Assembly: GCA_900767015.1 (NCBI GenBank) | Contig: CAAFXQ010000244.1 | Span: 1 to 17,660, forward strand | Source: Clostridia bacterium | GTDB lineage: Bacteria > Bacillota > Clostridia > Oscillospirales > Acutalibacteraceae | Direction: 5' to 3' | DNA: 17,660 bases | Part shown: piece by piece, positions 6,838 through 14,862 of the stretch | How the letters are laid out: each line of letters starts with the position of its first letter | Position numbering within the stretch: position 1 is the first letter of the stretch | Notes under the pieces: model-generated | Database searches by the model: none | What the model was told of the DNA's origin: nothing | What the model saw: the letters and a program-made list of their open reading frames with translations, nothing else | Program-made: the position numbers and the translations under genes

Positions 6838-8586
6838 ATGAAGAAAAAAGTAATTTCCGTCGTCCTGACCGTCACGCTTCTTTTAGGTGCGCTGATGACG
6901 CCTGCAAGTGCGGCCTTTGACGGCGAGGCAGTCACAAGCTTTTTCCGTGACGCACTGACAAAAACCGTTGCCCTTGTGATGGAGACGGCAACGAAGTATC
7001 TGAACCTTTCGCTCAAGGACACGGCGGCGGTCGTCAAAGAAAGTGACTTTACGCTGACCGATTTTTACGCCGGCAACGAGGAAATCCTCTCTGAGCCTGC
7101 CGCCGGTGCCGGCTGGTCGCTCGGCTATTCGAGTGAAAGCCTTGTTCCCGAGAACTGGGAAGATTATGACCTGTATCTCGGCGGCTTTATGAACGAGCTG
7201 AACTTCTTCTCGAACGATGTGCGTGAAATCTACGACGACATGAAGGTCCGTACGATCGCCCTTTCGGATAATTCCGGAAGAGGCATCAGCGTCTTTGCGA
7301 CAATCGACAGCATCGGCATGACGAACACCGATATCCGGGCAATCCGGGCACTGCTTGCTGATTTTGCTAAGCAGAACAACATCAACTCCATCAACATTTT
7401 TGCGACCCACTGTCATTCGTGCATCGACACGCAAGGGCTTTGGACAAAGACGCTGTCAAAGCTTCCGATGAATATCGCAGGAGCTATGCTCGGCGTCAAA
7501 AATCTCAAGCAGGGAACCGACCCGGAATACATGGAGTTTCTTTCCGAGCGGGTCAAAAAGAGCATTGAAACCGCCGTCAATTCCATGGAAAAAGGCGAAA
7601 TGACCTTTGCCCAAAAGGATCTCGGCGAAGAATACTTCAACAACAAAAACCGCACGACCGCAACGGCCGTCATGAGCAATCTTACGAGATTTGCTTTCTA
7701 TCCGTACAACAAATCCGTCGCCCCGACGATTATCGCCAACATGGCGGCTCACCCCGACATCGTCGGTCTTGCCGTCGAAAACGACAGCGCAAAGGGTCAC
7801 GCTCTTTCGGGCGACTACGTTTACTATATCGGCGAAACGCTCAACAAGGCCGGCTACAACTTCATGTTCTTCAACGGCGCCATCTGCGGAATTTACATCG
7901 GAAGAGGACCGGCTCTTGACGGCATTGAGACACAAAAAAGAGTGGAAATCTCACAGCGTTACGGCCGTGAAATCGGTAAGATTCTTCTTGCGATGACGAA
8001 GACGCTTGACGAAATCAAGAATGATCCGTTCCTGATGAACACAAGCGACACCGCCGAACAGATGGCAGGTGAGGACTACACCTTATGGTACGAAAACTGG
8101 GAGCCGGTCGAGGAAACACCGGTCAAGCCGCTTTTAAACGTCCGAGTCAAATCCGTCCGGGTCAACGTCACGAACAACGTCATCATTTCCGCCGGCAAGA
8201 CAAGGCTTGTCAACCACACGATGATTAAGGACAACGCCGGCAAGTATTACATCTCGACCGAAATCGGCTTTGTTCAGATCGGTGACCAAAAAGTCGCCAT
8301 GGTACCGGGCGAAATGAGTCAGGATCTTGCTGTGGGCGGCGCTTCTCTTACCGCCGCAGGCTCGATCAGCCACACCGCTTTTACCGAAAGAACCATCAGC
8401 GACATCTTCGGAAAAGACGTGCTTGTCTTCGGTCTTGCCAACGACGCCGTCGGCTATATCGTACCCGACAACGATTACGCAATGGGTCTTCTTTTCGACC
8501 ACTATCAGGAATCGCTGTCACTCGGCAAGAACACCGCTTCGTTCCTCATGCAGCAGTTTGAGGAGCTGAACGAAGAAATCAGCTGA
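6838..8586 (+). CDS. Secreted neutral-ceramidase-like hydrolase
   Basis: 582 residues. The start is the ATG with AGGAGG seven bases upstream, giving a classical signal peptide (MKKK, hydrophobic core, cleavage after TPASA at about 25); a longer frame from 6751 has no such logic. The body resembles the N-terminal catalytic domain of neutral/alkaline non-lysosomal ceramidases: FATHCHS (188-194) where the family has SHTHS, MAAHPD (302-307), LSGDY (323-327), MVPGE and GLANDAVGY later on. His193, His305, the Glu of PGE and a following Tyr are plausible zinc ligands. The family hydrolyses N-acyl linkages of ceramides, but many bacterial relatives are uncharacterised, and the usual GDVSP-type motif is replaced here by GAICGIY (347-353). 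No anchor, LPXTG or C-terminal ceramidase domain is seen, so it is probably released. Transcribed alone and followed by a strong terminator. Confidence 0.72.
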   Translation: MKKKVISVVLTVTLLLGALMTPASAAFDGEAVTSFFRDALTKTVALVMETATKYLNLSLKDTAAVVKESDFTLTDFYAGNEEILSEPAAGAGWSLGYSSESLVPENWEDYDLYLGGFMNELNFFSNDVREIYDDMKVRTIALSDNSGRGISVFATIDSIGMTNTDIRAIRALLADFAKQNNINSINIFATHCHSCIDTQGLWTKTLSKLPMNIAGAMLGVKNLKQGTDPEYMEFLSERVKKSIETAVNSMEKGEMTFAQKDLGEEYFNNKNRTTATAVMSNLTRFAFYPYNKSVAPTIIANMAAHPDIVGLAVENDSAKGHALSGDYVYYIGETLNKAGYNFMFFNGAICGIYIGRGPALDGIETQKRVEISQRYGREIGKILLAMTKTLDEIKNDPFLMNTSDTAEQMAGEDYTLWYENWEPVEETPVKPLLNVRVKSVRVNVTNNVIISAGKTRLVNHTMIKDNAGKYYISTEIGFVQIGDQKVAMVPGEMSQDLAVGGASLTAAGSISHTAFTERTISDIFGKDVLVFGLANDAVGYIVPDNDYAMGLLFDHYQESLSLGKNTASFLMQQFEELNEEIS

Positions 8587-8604
8587 ATCAAAAATAAAAA
8601 GACT

Positions 8605-8632
8605 AAAGGCTGCTTTTGAAGCGGCCTTTTTT
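8605..8632 (+). terminator. Rho-independent terminator of the ceramidase-like gene
   Basis: An 11-bp stem (AAAGGCTGCTT / AAGCGGCCTTT, one G-U pair), a three-base TTG loop and a run of T, starting 18 bases after the stop codon. Confidence 0.9.
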
Positions 8633-8635
8633 GTT

Positions 8636-8698
8636 GCCCGATTTTGCCTCCGACCGCCGCCGGGAGAATTGCGGCGAAAGCTATTGAATAAATCGGGC
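8636..8698. repeat. Nested inverted repeat ahead of the glycosyltransferase block
   Basis: Outer arms GCCCGATTT (8636-8644) and AAATCGGGC (8690-8698) are perfect 9-bp complements. Between them CGCCGC (8655-8660) and GCGGCG (8671-8676) form a second perfect stem. The right outer arm lies in the spacer of the predicted promoter at 8684-8712, so the structure could bind a regulator or form a cruciform. It may also be a small mobile palindrome. Confidence 0.5.
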
Positions 8699-8712
8699 AG
8701 TCATGATAAAAT
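8684..8712 (+). promoter_or_regulatory. Promoter of the polysaccharide genes
   Basis: TTGAAT (8684-8689), a 17-base spacer and TAAAAT (8707-8712), about 30 bases before the ATG at 8742. It is the only good promoter candidate for the three same-strand genes that follow. Confidence 0.6.
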
Positions 8713-8741
8713 AAAGTGGAATATTTTTTGGAGATGGTCGA

Positions 8742-9746
8742 ATGCCCGCAATCAGCATAATCGTTCCCGTTTATAAGGCGGAAAAGTACCTTAATCGGTG
8801 CATTGATTCGATTTTAGCGCAAAGCTTTCCGGATTTTGAGCTGATTTTAGTCGACGACGGTTCCCCGGACAACTGCGGAAAAATCTGTGACGACTACGCC
8901 GGAAAAGACAGCCGGGTCAAGGTGATTCATAAGAAGAACGCCGGCGTTTCGGCGGCAAGAAACAGCGGACTTGACGTGTCAGTCGGAAACTATATCATGT
9001 TTTGCGACAGTGACGATTTTGTTGATGAAAACTGGTGCAGTGCCTTATACGAAGCCGCCCGGGATAACAATGCCGACATGGCGGTCTGCGGATTTACGAT
9101 GATACAAAACGAAAACAGTAGCACGCAGATTTTGTACAAAGGAACACAGGCGGTTACGGCTTTACCCCGTTCCGGATTTTGCGATGTGCTTGAAAATGAG
9201 CTGTTTTACAGTATGTGCAACAAGCTTTATCGGGCAGAAATCATCAGGAATTTTTCTTTACGGGTCGATGAGAGCTTACAGTACAGTGAAGATTTCCGCT
9301 TCAATCTTCAGTATTTCATGAAAATGAAGCAAGGGTTTGCCGTCGTGCGGGACGCACTGTATCAGTACGATAAAAGCAACGAAACCAGTGCGACCCACCG
9401 CTATGCCGAAAAGTATTGGCAAAATCAGCTTAGTCTATTTGCACAGATCAAAGAGGCGTACCGCAGTGCCGATGAAGCGTCCGGGCACAAGACACAGATG
9501 TATACACGGTTTATGAATATGATTTGCTCGGCTCTTCATAACAATATGAAAAAGGACAGCCCTCTTCCTTTTTGGAAAAGGTTTGCAGAAAATGTTCGGA
9601 TTGTTCACAGTGAAGAATACAAAGAAGCGGTGACCTTGTGCAGTCCCGACGCCTTTCATCCGATTTATTTTAAAGTTCTGCAAACAAGAAGCTTTTTCTT
9701 GATTTATTTATGCGAGCTTTTCGTCCGGGCGAAAAACCGTGCATAA
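8742..9746 (+). CDS. GT2-family glycosyltransferase (first paralogue)
   Basis: 334 residues with a GT-A fold N-terminus: SIIVPVYKAEKYL at the start, LVDDGSPDNCGKICDDY, the AGVSAARNSGL signature at about 67-77 and the metal-binding CDSDD at 88-92. Such enzymes transfer a sugar from a nucleotide-sugar to a growing glycan at the inner face of the membrane; the sugar and acceptor cannot be told from sequence. There is no transmembrane segment, so it is a soluble or peripheral enzyme. GGAG lies about eight bases before the ATG. The next gene starts 48 bases after its stop, and its first 100 residues are about 82% identical while the C-terminal halves differ more. The flippase downstream supports a role in surface polysaccharide or teichoic-acid-like glycan assembly. 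Confidence 0.88.
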   Translation: MPAISIIVPVYKAEKYLNRCIDSILAQSFPDFELILVDDGSPDNCGKICDDYAGKDSRVKVIHKKNAGVSAARNSGLDVSVGNYIMFCDSDDFVDENWCSALYEAARDNNADMAVCGFTMIQNENSSTQILYKGTQAVTALPRSGFCDVLENELFYSMCNKLYRAEIIRNFSLRVDESLQYSEDFRFNLQYFMKMKQGFAVVRDALYQYDKSNETSATHRYAEKYWQNQLSLFAQIKEAYRSADEASGHKTQMYTRFMNMICSALHNNMKKDSPLPFWKRFAENVRIVHSEEYKEAVTLCSPDAFHPIYFKVLQTRSFFLIYLCELFVRAKNRA

Positions 9747-9794
9747 AAGGCTTCGTGGTTTATCCAAAAAATTCGTTAAAATGAGGTTAAGCGT

Positions 9795-10832
9795 ATGGCA
9801 GAAATCAGCATTATCGTTCCCGTTTATAAGGCGGAGAAGTATCTCAGCCGGTGTATCGACTCCATTCTTTCTCAGACCTATACGGACTTTGAACTGATTT
9901 TAGTCGATGACGGCTCCCCGGACAACTGCGGAAAAATCTGCGACGACTACGCCGGAAGAGACAGCCGGGTCAAAGTTGTTCATAAGGAAAACGCCGGCGT
10001 TTCGTCGGCAAGAAACAGCGGACTTGACGTGTCGAGCGGGAAATACATCATGTTCTGCGACAGTGACGATTATGTTGAGCCGTGCTGGTGCGAATGCATG
10101 ATCAGACAATTTGATAACACGGATATAGATTTGGGAATATGTTCATTTGAAATTATCAGGGACCAGACAAAAACCGGGGAAAACGGGCTGATGTTTTCTG
10201 AAGATAGAATAAAGAACTACAATAGAAATCAAATTTTTGAATTACGAAAAGCACAGGTAATTGAATATGTATGGAATAAAATATTCAAGAAAAAAATCAT
10301 CGACGATTTTTCCTTGAGATTTGATGAAAATCTGTTATACGGTGAAGACTTTATCTTTGTTATGGAATACATCAGAGATTCGGCAGGCAGTTTTGCCTGT
10401 TATGAATTTCCGATATACAATTATACAGTCGGCAGCTCAGAAAGTTTAACAAATAAATATATTGAAAACAAATGGGACATCATTGAGTATACCTATGATC
10501 AGTTTGACAAAACATTGGAATGCTGCGGCGTGGATATATCGGCTATCCCCAAGGCCGATTATTATAAAAGCCCGATCTGGTTTGTCATTTACTCGCTCAA
10601 CAACACCATGTCCAAACAAAATAAGAGCAGTTTTTGGGAAAAGTACAAGGCGAACGCAAAAATCCTGCACAGTGAACGGTGTAAGACCGCTTTCGAAAAC
10701 GGAAGCTTTGATAATTACCATCCGGTATATGCTAAAATACTCAAAACAAGATGTTATTTGCTCGTCTATTTATTTGATAAGGCTGTGGATTTAAAAAACA
10801 GAATCTTTCACAAAAAGGCCAAAAAACCGTGA
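9795..10832 (+). CDS. GT2-family glycosyltransferase (second paralogue)
   Basis: 345 residues, a tandem paralogue of the preceding gene. The N-terminal GT-A half repeats the same motifs (LVDDGSPDNCGKICDDY, AGVSSARNSGL, CDSDD) with long identical DNA stretches. From about residue 100 it diverges and the DNA becomes visibly more AT-rich. The C-terminal ends are again recognisably related (FWxKYKANAKILHSE against FWKRFAENVRIVHSE). It likely adds a different sugar or linkage to the same glycan, which is inference. GAGG lies before the ATG. The stop is 27 bases from the chosen flippase start, so the genes are probably co-transcribed. Confidence 0.88.
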   Translation: MAEISIIVPVYKAEKYLSRCIDSILSQTYTDFELILVDDGSPDNCGKICDDYAGRDSRVKVVHKENAGVSSARNSGLDVSSGKYIMFCDSDDYVEPCWCECMIRQFDNTDIDLGICSFEIIRDQTKTGENGLMFSEDRIKNYNRNQIFELRKAQVIEYVWNKIFKKKIIDDFSLRFDENLLYGEDFIFVMEYIRDSAGSFACYEFPIYNYTVGSSESLTNKYIENKWDIIEYTYDQFDKTLECCGVDISAIPKADYYKSPIWFVIYSLNNTMSKQNKSSFWEKYKANAKILHSERCKTAFENGSFDNYHPVYAKILKTRCYLLVYLFDKAVDLKNRIFHKKAKKP

Positions 10833-10859
10833 TAATAACTTTGACAGGAAATGAAACGT

Positions 10860-12410
10860 ATGAAAATCGAACGAAGTAAAAATGCATCACGAAACATTGT
10901 TTTCGGTATAATTGAAAGAATACTCAATCTTCTGGTCCCGTTTGCCACCCGCACGATTATGATTTATGCGATGGGCATGAATTATCTCGGTCTCAACAGC
11001 CTTTTCACCTCGGTGCTGTCAGTTCTGAATCTTGCGGAATTAGGCGTCGGCAGTGCCATGGTTTTCAGTATGTATAAACCGGTTGCCGAAGACGACAAAA
11101 AAACGATTTGTGCGCTGATGAAGCTGTACCGGCTGTATTACCGGATCATCGGCGGCGTGATCCTTGCCGCCGGACTTCTGATTACGCCGTTTATCCCGAA
11201 GCTTATTAAAAGTGATGTTCCGCCCGATATCAATATTTACGTCCTGTATCTGATGAACCTTGCGTCAACGGTTATCACTTATTGGCTGTTTGCCTATAAA
11301 AACAGTCTTTTATCCGCACATCAGCGATATGATGTCCGCACAAAAGTAACCTTGGTCATTTATGTTTTTCAGGTTGCCGCGCAGATAGCGGTGTTACTGC
11401 TTACCAAAAACTATTATTTATACGTCTTGGTTTTAATCATTTCGGGAATTCTGACCAATATCACGACCGCTGTTGTTGTCAACAAAATGTATCCGGCTTA
11501 CAAGCCTCAGGGGGAGTTGCCGAAAGAGCAGGTCAAATCGATCAACGGAAGAGTCCGGGACTTGTTTACCTCCAAAATCGGTTGGGTTGTTGTCGAATCG
11601 GCCGATACGGTTGTCATCTCCGCCTTTTTAGGGCTGACCTCCCTTGCGGTTTATCAGAATTACTTTTATATTCTGACCTCGATTTTCGGCTTTGTCAGCA
11701 TCATTTTTTACTCGTGTACCGCCGGAATCGGAAACAGCATCATCACCGAGACGGAAGAGAAAAACTTTCGTGATTTCAACACCTTTACGTTTATTGTTGT
11801 CTGGCTTTCCTGCTTTTGCGTGTGCTGTCTTGCGACGCTGTATCAGCCGTTTATGGAGCTTTGGGCGGGCAAGGAAAATATGCTGTCGTACGGCTATGTC
11901 ATCGTCTTTTGCGTTTACTTCTTCATAAAAGAAATCAACTCCCTGCTCAATCTCTACAAGGACGCCGCCGGTATCTGGCACGCTGACCGCTTCCGTCCGC
12001 TTGTTACGGCGCTTGCGAATCTCGGCATGAACCTGATTATGGTTCAGTTCTGGGGGCTTTACGGCATTTTGCTGTCAACAATACTGAGCATGGCTTTTGT
12101 CGGTATGCCCTGGCTGTTTCACAATCTTTTCACAACGATTTTCCATTCGGGACTGAAAGACTATCTGAAAAAAACAGCGGGTTATACGATTATGACCGTT
12201 GCGATTTGCGCTGTCTGCATTTTCAGCTGTTCGTTCCGTCTGGAATCCTTGATAGCGGAAATATCAGTAAAGCTTCTGATTTCCGCTGTTCTTTCGAATG
12301 TTCTGCTGTTCGTTCTGCTTTTCAGAACGAAAGAGTTCAAGCAGGCCGTCGCCATCCTTGACACGGTCACCAAAGGAAAAATTAAAATTTTAAGGAAGCT
12401 GATGAAATGA
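10860..12410 (+). CDS. Wzx-like polysaccharide flippase (MOP superfamily)
   Basis: 516 residues, very hydrophobic, with about 12-14 membrane helices and the typical start of oligosaccharide flippases: a basic N-terminus, then ATRTIMIYAMGMNYLGLNSL and LGVGSAMVFSMYKP. The family moves lipid-linked glycan units across the cytoplasmic membrane. I prefer the second ATG (10860) because AGGA (10846-10849) is 10 bases from it but only one base from the first ATG (10851). The position after two GT2 genes fits export of the glycan they build. The stop is followed at once by the remnant of an F420-hydrogenase-beta-like gene with no spacer, suggesting a deletion joined the two. Confidence 0.88.
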   Translation: MKIERSKNASRNIVFGIIERILNLLVPFATRTIMIYAMGMNYLGLNSLFTSVLSVLNLAELGVGSAMVFSMYKPVAEDDKKTICALMKLYRLYYRIIGGVILAAGLLITPFIPKLIKSDVPPDINIYVLYLMNLASTVITYWLFAYKNSLLSAHQRYDVRTKVTLVIYVFQVAAQIAVLLLTKNYYLYVLVLIISGILTNITTAVVVNKMYPAYKPQGELPKEQVKSINGRVRDLFTSKIGWVVVESADTVVISAFLGLTSLAVYQNYFYILTSIFGFVSIIFYSCTAGIGNSIITETEEKNFRDFNTFTFIVVWLSCFCVCCLATLYQPFMELWAGKENMLSYGYVIVFCVYFFIKEINSLLNLYKDAAGIWHADRFRPLVTALANLGMNLIMVQFWGLYGILLSTILSMAFVGMPWLFHNLFTTIFHSGLKDYLKKTAGYTIMTVAICAVCIFSCSFRLESLIAEISVKLLISAVLSNVLLFVLLFRTKEFKQAVAILDTVTKGKIKILRKLMK

Positions 12411-12428
12411 TTTCGGTGGATTAGAAAA

Positions 12429-13091
12429 ATGCTGCGGCTGTTTTTGGGAAAGGACTATGACAATCTGATTTGTGCGGACATTGTCTGCCACGGTGTACCG
12501 TCCGAGCTTGTCTGACAAAAATATCTTGCCTTTACGGGCTTTCACGGGATTCACGAAATCCGGTTTCGCAACAAGGACAACGGCTGGCTTCGGTATCATT
12601 TTGCCGTAAAATCGGACAGCGGCGACAGCTCGGTTTACTACGGTGACAACCCGTATTTCAAGCTGTTTTTACAGGATTTCTCTTTGCGAAAGTCCTGCTA
12701 CGACTGTCCGTCAAAGGGATTTCAGAGAAGAAGCGATATCACTCTTGCCGATTTTTGGGGCATCAACCGCTTGGACGGTGAAATGTTTGACGACAAAGGC
12801 ACGTCGCTTTTGCTCATTCATACCGAAAAGGGACGAGCGCTGTTAAACACAATCCAAGATAAAATCGTCATCAAATCAGAATCCTTGCAGCAGGCCGCCA
12901 AGGCGAACCCGAGCTTGCTCACAAGTCCCGCCGAGCCCGAAAAACGGGACAGCTTTTTCAATGAAATAAAAGGGGACAAGCCCTGTAATTTTGAAAAGCT
13001 TGCCAAAAAATACTGCACGCCGAAGACACCTGCGGCAATCCGGGTAAAGGTTCTTGTCAAGAAAGCGTTAAAGGCGATCGAACGCCGATAA
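12429..13091 (+). pseudogene. Decayed F420 hydrogenase/dehydrogenase beta-like gene
   Basis: One continuous frame of 221 codons shows the C-terminal part of the coenzyme F420 hydrogenase/dehydrogenase beta-subunit family common in clostridial polysaccharide clusters: LGKDYDNLICADIVCHGVP, RFRNKDNGW, KSCYDCPSKGFQRRSDITLADFWG and a basic C-terminus. The N-terminal ferredoxin-like half is absent. At codon 29 (12513-12515) a TGA replaces what relatives usually have as Trp (HGVPS-x-x-W), a single-base TGG-to-TGA change. The remainder is otherwise undamaged, so inactivation looks recent. Elsewhere in the window TGA ends genes (for example the flippase), so recoding is unlikely. Relatives probably do redox chemistry or pyruvyl modification of glycans, but their role is poorly known. 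Confidence 0.8.
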
Positions 13092-13145
13092 CACCGGATT
13101 TTTTAAAGCTGAAAATGAAGCTTCTGCCCTGATAGAAAACCAATC

Positions 13146-13178
13146 AAGCACCCCGCCGGTCTTGCCTGCGGGGTGCTT
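13146..13178. terminator. Bidirectional terminator between pseudogene and spoVAE
   Basis: A perfect 11-bp GC-rich stem (AAGCACCCCGC / GCGGGGTGCTT) with an 11-base loop lies between convergent genes. Flanking sequence is T-rich on the minus-strand side (TTGATTGGTTTTC) and poorer on the plus side. A smaller hairpin (CCGCCTT 13231-13237 / AAGGCGG 13247-13253) sits just past the spoVAE stop. Nothing else is seen in 13092-13271. Confidence 0.65.
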
Positions 13179-13271
13179 ATCCGTAAAAGACGACCGTTTC
13201 GTCTGCGGCGTCGTTTGTGCACTATGCCGACCGCCTTGTATCTTCGAAGGCGGCATTTGAAATGCCTTTCT

Positions 13272-13637
13272 CTACTTCTCTTTCGGCTTTGCAAACAAGG
13301 CAACAATCAGTCCGCTGAGAATTGCCGCCATAACGCCCGCCGAAGCCGCACACAGCGGCCCTGTCAGAACGCCCATGAGTCCCTCCTGACTTACGGCAAG
13401 CTTCGTTTTATGAGCAAGATTATACCCGAAGCCGACAAGCGGCACCGTCGCCCCGCTGCCTGCGAAGCGCACAACCGGTTCGTAAAGTCCGAGCGCCCCG
13501 AGAACGACCCCCACGACAACGAACAGCACAAGAATTTTACCGGGTGTAAGCTTTGTAAGATCAATAAGGAGCTGACCGATAACGCAGATAAGACCGCCGA
13601 CCAGAAATGCCTTTAAAAGAGCCAGAAAGACCGTCAT
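13272..13637 (-). CDS. spoVAE: Stage V sporulation protein AE
   Basis: 121 residues, with 3-4 membrane helices and the family texture: FLALLKAFLVGGLICVIGQL at the start, SGATVPLVGFGYNLA in the middle and a GPLCAASAGVMAAILSGLI helix near the end. SpoVA proteins form an inner-membrane channel that moves calcium-dipicolinate into the forespore and out at germination. It is the last gene of a minus-strand operon. Its ATG overlaps the TGA of the small ORF upstream (ATGA), so translation is probably coupled. It shares the AFLVGG and GAG/GSG-TxVP pattern with SpoVAC, consistent with common ancestry. Confidence 0.92.
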   Translation of the reverse strand: MTVFLALLKAFLVGGLICVIGQLLIDLTKLTPGKILVLFVVVGVVLGALGLYEPVVRFAGSGATVPLVGFGYNLAHKTKLAVSQEGLMGVLTGPLCAASAGVMAAILSGLIVALFAKPKEK

Positions 13638-13822
13638 TTCATCACCGCCTTCACCTTTGATGCCAGCCGCTTGCGAAGCTTTTTATCTCCAAAAGCATAA
13701 AAACCGACCGTACAGACAAAAAGAGCCACCGTCAGAACCGAAACAATTTTCTTTGCGGTATAAAGAAAGTGACCGCACCTTAAAAGGCAGAAAATCGCCT
13801 TAAACGCCGAAAACGTATTCAA
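13634..13822 (-). CDS. Small membrane protein of unknown function within spoVA
   Basis: About 62 residues, one membrane helix (KKIVSVLTVALFVCTVGFYAF), a mildly hydrophobic N-terminus and a strongly basic tail (DKKLRKRLASKVKAVMK). The frame is open back to a TTG at 13840 overlapping the spoVAD stop (TTGA), which would give 68 residues. I prefer the TTG at 13822, since AGGGGG stands seven bases before it and nothing Shine-Dalgarno-like precedes the first. Its stop overlaps the spoVAE ATG by four bases. I do not recognise the family, and it is not one of the standard Bacillus SpoVA subunits. The tight packing suggests a real co-expressed gene, perhaps an accessory to the DPA channel. A non-coding spacer is the alternative, but the intact frame and exact overlaps argue against it. 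Confidence 0.65.
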   Translation of the reverse strand: MNTFSAFKAIFCLLRCGHFLYTAKKIVSVLTVALFVCTVGFYAFGDKKLRKRLASKVKAVMK

Positions 13823-13836
13823 AATAAAGCCCCCTA

Positions 13837-14856
13837 TCAATCTTTTATGATTCTTACCGCATGAGAGATACCCGGTATACTCTCCCCCTGAAGCGAGGAA
13901 ACGGGCGACATCAGCGCACCGGTTGCGGCGAATAAAATTTTCTTGAATTTATTCTTTCTCATCGAGTTTAAAATATACGAGCAAAGCACGCTTGCACTGC
14001 ACCCGCAGCCCGAGCCGCCTGCGTGGACGTCCTGCTTTTCAAGGTCAAAAATCATCAGTCCGCAGTCCCGGTGAACACTTCGGATGTTGATGCCGTGCTC
14101 TTTCTCGGTCAGCTGACACAGCAGTTCGCTTCCGACCTTGCCCAAGTCGCCGGTCAGAATCATGTCATAGTCCGACGGCGAGGTGTTGGTATCTTTCAAA
14201 AAGCCGCAGATGGTATCACAGGCGGCAGGTGCCATTGCCGCACCCATATTATTGGCGTCCGTGATGTCGTAATCGACGATTTTTCCGATACGAACGGCAT
14301 CAATATACGGATTTTGCTCATGCTGTCTCTTCCCGAGAATCGCCGCACCGGCTCCCGTGACCGTCCACTGTGCCGTGGGTGTCCGCTGTCCTCCGTATTC
14401 GAGCGGCTGTCTGAACTGCTTTTCCGCCGAGCAAAAGTGTGAACAGGTGGCGGCGGCGGTGTAGGAAAAAGCGCCCGTTTCCATCGCCATTGACGCTAAA
14501 AGCAGACTCAGCGACATGGTTGAGCAAGCGGAAAACAGTCCGGCAAAAGGAATCCCGAGTCCCCTGATTCCGAAAGCCGAGCCCGTGCATTGATTAAGCA
14601 GATCGCCCGAAAAAATCGCCTGAACCTCAGAAGCCCGCAGGTTCGCTTTGGCAATCGCCTTCTCGGCCGCCATTTTTAAGAATTTGCTTTCCGCCTTTTC
14701 CCACGAGTCGAGACCGAGGGTACCGTCAAAAAAGATTTCATCAAAATATTTTGCGAGCGGCCCCTCCCCCTCTTTTTTTCCGACGACGGCGGCGTTCGAT
14801 AGGATTTCCGGTTTTATTTCAAGAATGATTGTTTCTTTTCCCTGTCTGATTGCCAT
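13837..14856 (-). CDS. spoVAD: Stage V sporulation protein AD (dipicolinate-binding)
   Basis: 339 residues, essentially the normal family length, with a thiolase-like fold. Visible features are the FSACSTMSLSLLL segment with Cys111, GIRGLGIPFAG before it, a Gly/Ala-rich TAAATCSHFCSAE stretch and a Gly-rich C-terminal motif (AGGSGCGCSASV). SpoVAD is the soluble SpoVA subunit that binds dipicolinic acid at the inner spore membrane. GAGG lies nine bases before the ATG and the spoVAC stop is six bases upstream. Its own stop overlaps the possible TTG of the following small ORF. Confidence 0.95.
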   Translation of the reverse strand: MAIRQGKETIILEIKPEILSNAAVVGKKEGEGPLAKYFDEIFFDGTLGLDSWEKAESKFLKMAAEKAIAKANLRASEVQAIFSGDLLNQCTGSAFGIRGLGIPFAGLFSACSTMSLSLLLASMAMETGAFSYTAAATCSHFCSAEKQFRQPLEYGGQRTPTAQWTVTGAGAAILGKRQHEQNPYIDAVRIGKIVDYDITDANNMGAAMAPAACDTICGFLKDTNTSPSDYDMILTGDLGKVGSELLCQLTEKEHGINIRSVHRDCGLMIFDLEKQDVHAGGSGCGCSASVLCSYILNSMRKNKFKKILFAATGALMSPVSSLQGESIPGISHAVRIIKD

Positions 14857-14862
14857 TGTTTC

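Noticed and set aside
12513..12515. TGA as a recoded Trp or selenocysteine codon
   Set aside because: TGA ends other genes here (flippase, spoVAD), no SECIS-like hairpin is evident just downstream, and the gene already lacks its N-terminal half.
13103..13616. Arg-rich open frames overlapping the spoVAE end and terminator
   Set aside because: Composition reflects reading GC-rich sequence out of frame; they cross the terminator hairpin and have no ribosome binding site.
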